Positions 19,053-20,800 of a DNA stretch of 20,800 nucleotides are shown here, in pieces; the stretch's first letter is position 1, and every line of letters starts with the position of its first letter. Under the pieces are notes generated by a model. The model did no database searches. It had not been told where the DNA came from and saw only the letters and a program-made list of their open reading frames with translations. Source of the DNA: a virus; the IMG/VR virus record IMGVR_UViG_3300031643_000021, positions 1 through 20,800 of that record; one strand, given 5' to 3'. Made by a program: the position numbers and the translations under genes.

Positions 19053-19193
19053 ATGACCCCACTGAGATACCTGAAGGAGAACCTCAATCAGGAGCAGAGC
19101 TTCGTGAGGGAGTTCATGAAGCTGTCCCATGAGGACAAAGAGGATCTCCAGAGAGCCGCTAAAGAGGAGATGAGACTCCTCGGCGTCGAATAG
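19053..19193 (+). CDS. 46-residue charged helical protein
   Basis: GGAAGGAG precedes the ATG by about 9 bases. The product (MTPLRYLKENLNQEQSFVRE... ending RLLGVE) is rich in Glu, Lys and Leu and should be largely helical, perhaps with a coiled coil. No motif is recognised. It is similar in style to other very small phage early proteins that bind a host partner; that is inference only. Confidence 0.58.
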   Translation: MTPLRYLKENLNQEQSFVREFMKLSHEDKEDLQRAAKEEMRLLGVE

Positions 19194-19273
19194 CTGAGTC
19201 CGGGGATACCACATCAGGCCTTACATTGATGAAAGCCTGTTTCTCAATGGCCCTGGTGTCCCTGTAAAGCCCA

Positions 19274-19298
19274 GTCCCGGAAAGGACAAGGCCGGGAC
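19274..19298 (+). other. 7-pair hairpin in the gap before the next gene
   Basis: GTCCCGG and CCGGGAC enclose an 11-base loop containing AAAGGA. Immediately after it is an AC dinucleotide run. The gap 19194-19343 has no other supported gene. Confidence 0.5.
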
Positions 19299-19312
19299 AC
19301 ACACACACACAC
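19297..19312. repeat. (AC)8 dinucleotide repeat
   Basis: Eight uninterrupted AC units in the untranslated gap. Such tracts can slip during replication, and this one sits next to a hairpin about 30 bases upstream of a start codon. Confidence 0.85.
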
Positions 19313-19343
19313 TACCTGCACTTAGCTGGGAAAGGAGTAAACT

Positions 19344-19544
19344 ATGCCCGTCGTTTACGAAATCAGAATGAAAAAGAGGTATGGCATTTTCGACATGGGA
19401 ACTGAATCGTCACCGCTTCTGAGATATATTCCAGCTGAATTTTTCCAGGCCGATCTGGATAGCATGGCCCCGGGAGAAAAGCTGGTACAAGAGGTCAAAA
19501 CGTGGTCTGCGGCAGTAAGATTGGCAAACGAACTTAATCGCTGA
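19344..19544 (+). CDS. Small protein of unknown function
   Basis: A 66-residue protein starting at 19344 with AAAGGAG 7 bases upstream. It begins MPVVYEIRMKKRYGIFDMGT and ends with a helix (VKTWSAAVRLANELNR). The pattern of a beta-strand start and an amphipathic C-terminal helix is plausible for a folded small protein. No family is recognised. Confidence 0.68.
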   Translation: MPVVYEIRMKKRYGIFDMGTESSPLLRYIPAEFFQADLDSMAPGEKLVQEVKTWSAAVRLANELNR

Positions 19545-19580
19545 ACTGAGGGCAAACTATGCCCAGAAAAGGAGAATACC

Positions 19581-19766
19581 ATGCCCGATTATATTTGCCC
19601 TAACTGTGGAGCAACTGGCCCGTTTTATGTCGAGGGGATAGCTTCGTTCACTATACGGGAGGACGGAGTCATCGAGACAAACGAAGCTGACTGGGAACCC
19701 GACTCAATGTGCCGGTGTGGAAGCTGTGATCATGAAAGCTGCATCCGGAATTTTGGAACACCTTGA
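19581..19766 (+). CDS. Small zinc-ribbon protein
   Basis: A 61-residue protein with C6-PN-C9 at the start and C44, C46, C49 and C54 near the end, enough for one zinc ribbon with extra cysteines. Between them are two short strands (FYVEGIASFTIREDG). AAAGGAG lies 7 bases before the ATG. It is acidic overall, so direct DNA binding is less likely than for basic ribbons. The function is unknown. Confidence 0.72.
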   Translation: MPDYICPNCGATGPFYVEGIASFTIREDGVIETNEADWEPDSMCRCGSCDHESCIRNFGTP

Positions 19767-19814
19767 GAGACCAATAAAAATCATCTTGAGCCTGCCTGAG
19801 AGGAGAACCGAACC

Positions 19815-20036
19815 ATGCCTGCTCCAAAAGACCAATACCCTGAGTGCTTGATTACACCAGGCAAGCTGTTTATTGTCTGGGACAGGGACGAGGACATCCT
19901 GGAGCCATCGATTATTGATGTAATGGTGCCTCTGTCCAAAATAGAGGGACACAACCAGCAAGTAAGCCTCGACGAACTGGTGAAGGCTTGGCTGCAAAAA
20001 CATGGAATCCCAAGTAGCCACATTGGTCACAACTAA
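19815..20036 (+). CDS. Small protein of unknown function
   Basis: A 73-residue protein with GAGGAG about 9 bases before the ATG. It contains LITPGKLFIVWDRDEDILEP and a helical end (LDELVKAWLQKHGIPSSH). No recognised motif or membrane segment. The gene is 12 bases before the next one. Confidence 0.68.
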   Translation: MPAPKDQYPECLITPGKLFIVWDRDEDILEPSIIDVMVPLSKIEGHNQQVSLDELVKAWLQKHGIPSSHIGHN

Positions 20037-20048
20037 GGAGGACTGCAC

Positions 20049-20267
20049 ATGACTATCTGTGATCGATGTCAGCAACGCTATGCAGATGTAGAACACGGAG
20101 GAATGGTTTATTGCATAGACTGCTTGGAAGAGAAGCTGTCCATCCTTGAAAAAGAGCACGCCGAACTCAAAGCCAAATTAGAAGAGACAGAAGCTGAACG
20201 GGACAGACAGCGACGCATGATCGAAGGTCTTCGTATAGGAGAAATATACCTTGGCGAGAATGCCTAA
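20049..20267 (+). CDS. Zinc-ribbon plus coiled-coil protein
   Basis: A 72-residue protein. C4-DR-C7 and C22-ID-C25 form a zinc ribbon, followed by a strong coiled coil at about residues 27-58 (EEKLSILEKEHAELKAKLEE). AAGGAGG lies 7 bases before the ATG. The coiled coil suggests a dimer presenting two zinc modules. Small ribbon proteins of this design can bind host transcription or replication proteins, but no target can be named. Confidence 0.74.
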   Translation: MTICDRCQQRYADVEHGGMVYCIDCLEEKLSILEKEHAELKAKLEETEAERDRQRRMIEGLRIGEIYLGENA

Positions 20268-20288
20268 ACTCAGAAAGGAGTGGACTTA

Positions 20289-20465
20289 ATGGAATCAAAT
20301 GGATTGATTCACAAGGGCTGTGGCGGGAAGCAGAGGGTCGTTCTGATAAAGGGCAAGGGATTAGTGGTGCAGTGTGAGAAGTGCCATAAGCTCTTGCCAC
20401 CAGAGGAACGAGAATATCGAGAGAAGGAGGCACCTAACCCTCACAGAGGAGGACTGCACACATGA
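20289..20465 (+). CDS. Small zinc-binding protein
   Basis: A 58-residue basic protein. I choose the ATG at 20289 with AAAGGAG 8 bases upstream; the GTG at 20280 lies inside that ribosome site. C29-EK-C32 with H8 and C11 gives a possible zinc site (IHKGCGG ... VQCEKCH). The C-terminus is charged. The next gene starts inside its last codons (ATGA overlap), so translation is probably coupled. Confidence 0.7.
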   Translation: MESNGLIHKGCGGKQRVVLIKGKGLVVQCEKCHKLLPPEEREYREKEAPNPHRGGLHT

Positions 20466-20800
20466 AGCCAAGAAAAGGATGGAAAGTTGTTTCGCTTTGG
20501 AGAGACAAGCAGAAACGCTCCTGCATGGCATTTCGTTTGATAACGGCAGTCGTATACTCTGTAGGTAATCGAACAGCTCCAGAGCCGGGAGCTGGCCCTC
20601 TCTGTGTATTCTCCGAGAAAAGATTTGCAGAGGACTTTATCAAGCTCTTTTACAATCCAAAAAAGCTAAGAATCTTACCCTGTAGGTTCTTGCCCTCAAA
20701 CGAGACTCATGTATACAATGACCGTTATGTGTATGCCCTTCACATCAGTCAATTACCCACCGGCACTGTCTTAGCAGACTGGGTCGAACTGACAGAGGAG
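20462..20800 (+). CDS. Basic protein of unknown function (runs off right edge)
   Basis: The frame starts at the ATG at 20462 with AGGAGG 9 bases upstream and stays open to base 20800 (113 residues so far). It begins MKPRKGWKVVSLWRDKQKRS and continues with mixed strands (VYNDRYVYALHISQLPTGTV). The Trp, Arg and Lys content is high at the start. No family is recognised; the end of the protein is outside the window. Confidence 0.65.
   Translation, partial: MKPRKGWKVVSLWRDKQKRSCMAFRLITAVVYSVGNRTAPEPGAGPLCVFSEKRFAEDFIKLFYNPKKLRILPCRFLPSNETHVYNDRYVYALHISQLPTGTVLADWVELTEE

Overview
The window is part of a double-stranded DNA tailed bacteriophage genome. The evidence is a head-assembly block in the order small terminase, large terminase, portal, scaffold, coat, decoration proteins and tail connector, read on the minus strand. 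The portal and coat proteins resemble the P22 families, so a short-tailed, P22-type assembly pathway is likely. Genes have bacterial Shine-Dalgarno sites, GTG starts are common, and a textbook sigma-70 promoter is present. The host cannot be named from the sequence.

Layout. (1) 1-12982, minus strand: packaging and virion genes, tightly packed and often overlapping. From right to left they are a small conserved-type protein, terS, terL, portal, scaffold, major coat, two paralogous decoration-like proteins, a helix-extended-helix-like protein, an adaptor-like protein, a 714-residue fibre-like protein, three small proteins and the start of a stabilisation-like protein that runs off the left edge. 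(2) 13153-15283, minus strand: an array of 13 recognisable tRNA genes, one tRNA gene without an anticodon arm, and one tRNA-like RNA whose ends resemble tmRNA. Four short protein genes lie between the RNA genes. (3) 15185-16707, minus strand: small genes of mostly unknown role. (4) 16708-17493: a 786-base divergent control region with a strong leftward promoter, hairpins, palindromes and short direct repeats. (5) 17494-20800, plus strand: a run of very small genes, several encoding zinc-ribbon proteins, plus a two-helix membrane protein. The last gene runs off the right edge.

The leftward promoter near 17040 could drive the whole minus-strand block: small genes, then the tRNA array, then packaging and structure. 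The rightward genes look like an early or host-takeover module.

The most unusual part is the RNA array. Protein stop codons sit against, or inside, the 5' ends of tRNA genes. One RNA has the G3-U70 and A73 of an alanine acceptor, a tmRNA-like 5' end and no usable anticodon. One tRNA has lost its anticodon arm cleanly. One looks like an initiator tRNA-Met. Several others carry rare changes (C33, G55, leucine anticodons on short-variable-loop bodies). These folds were done by hand and should be tested with covariance models.
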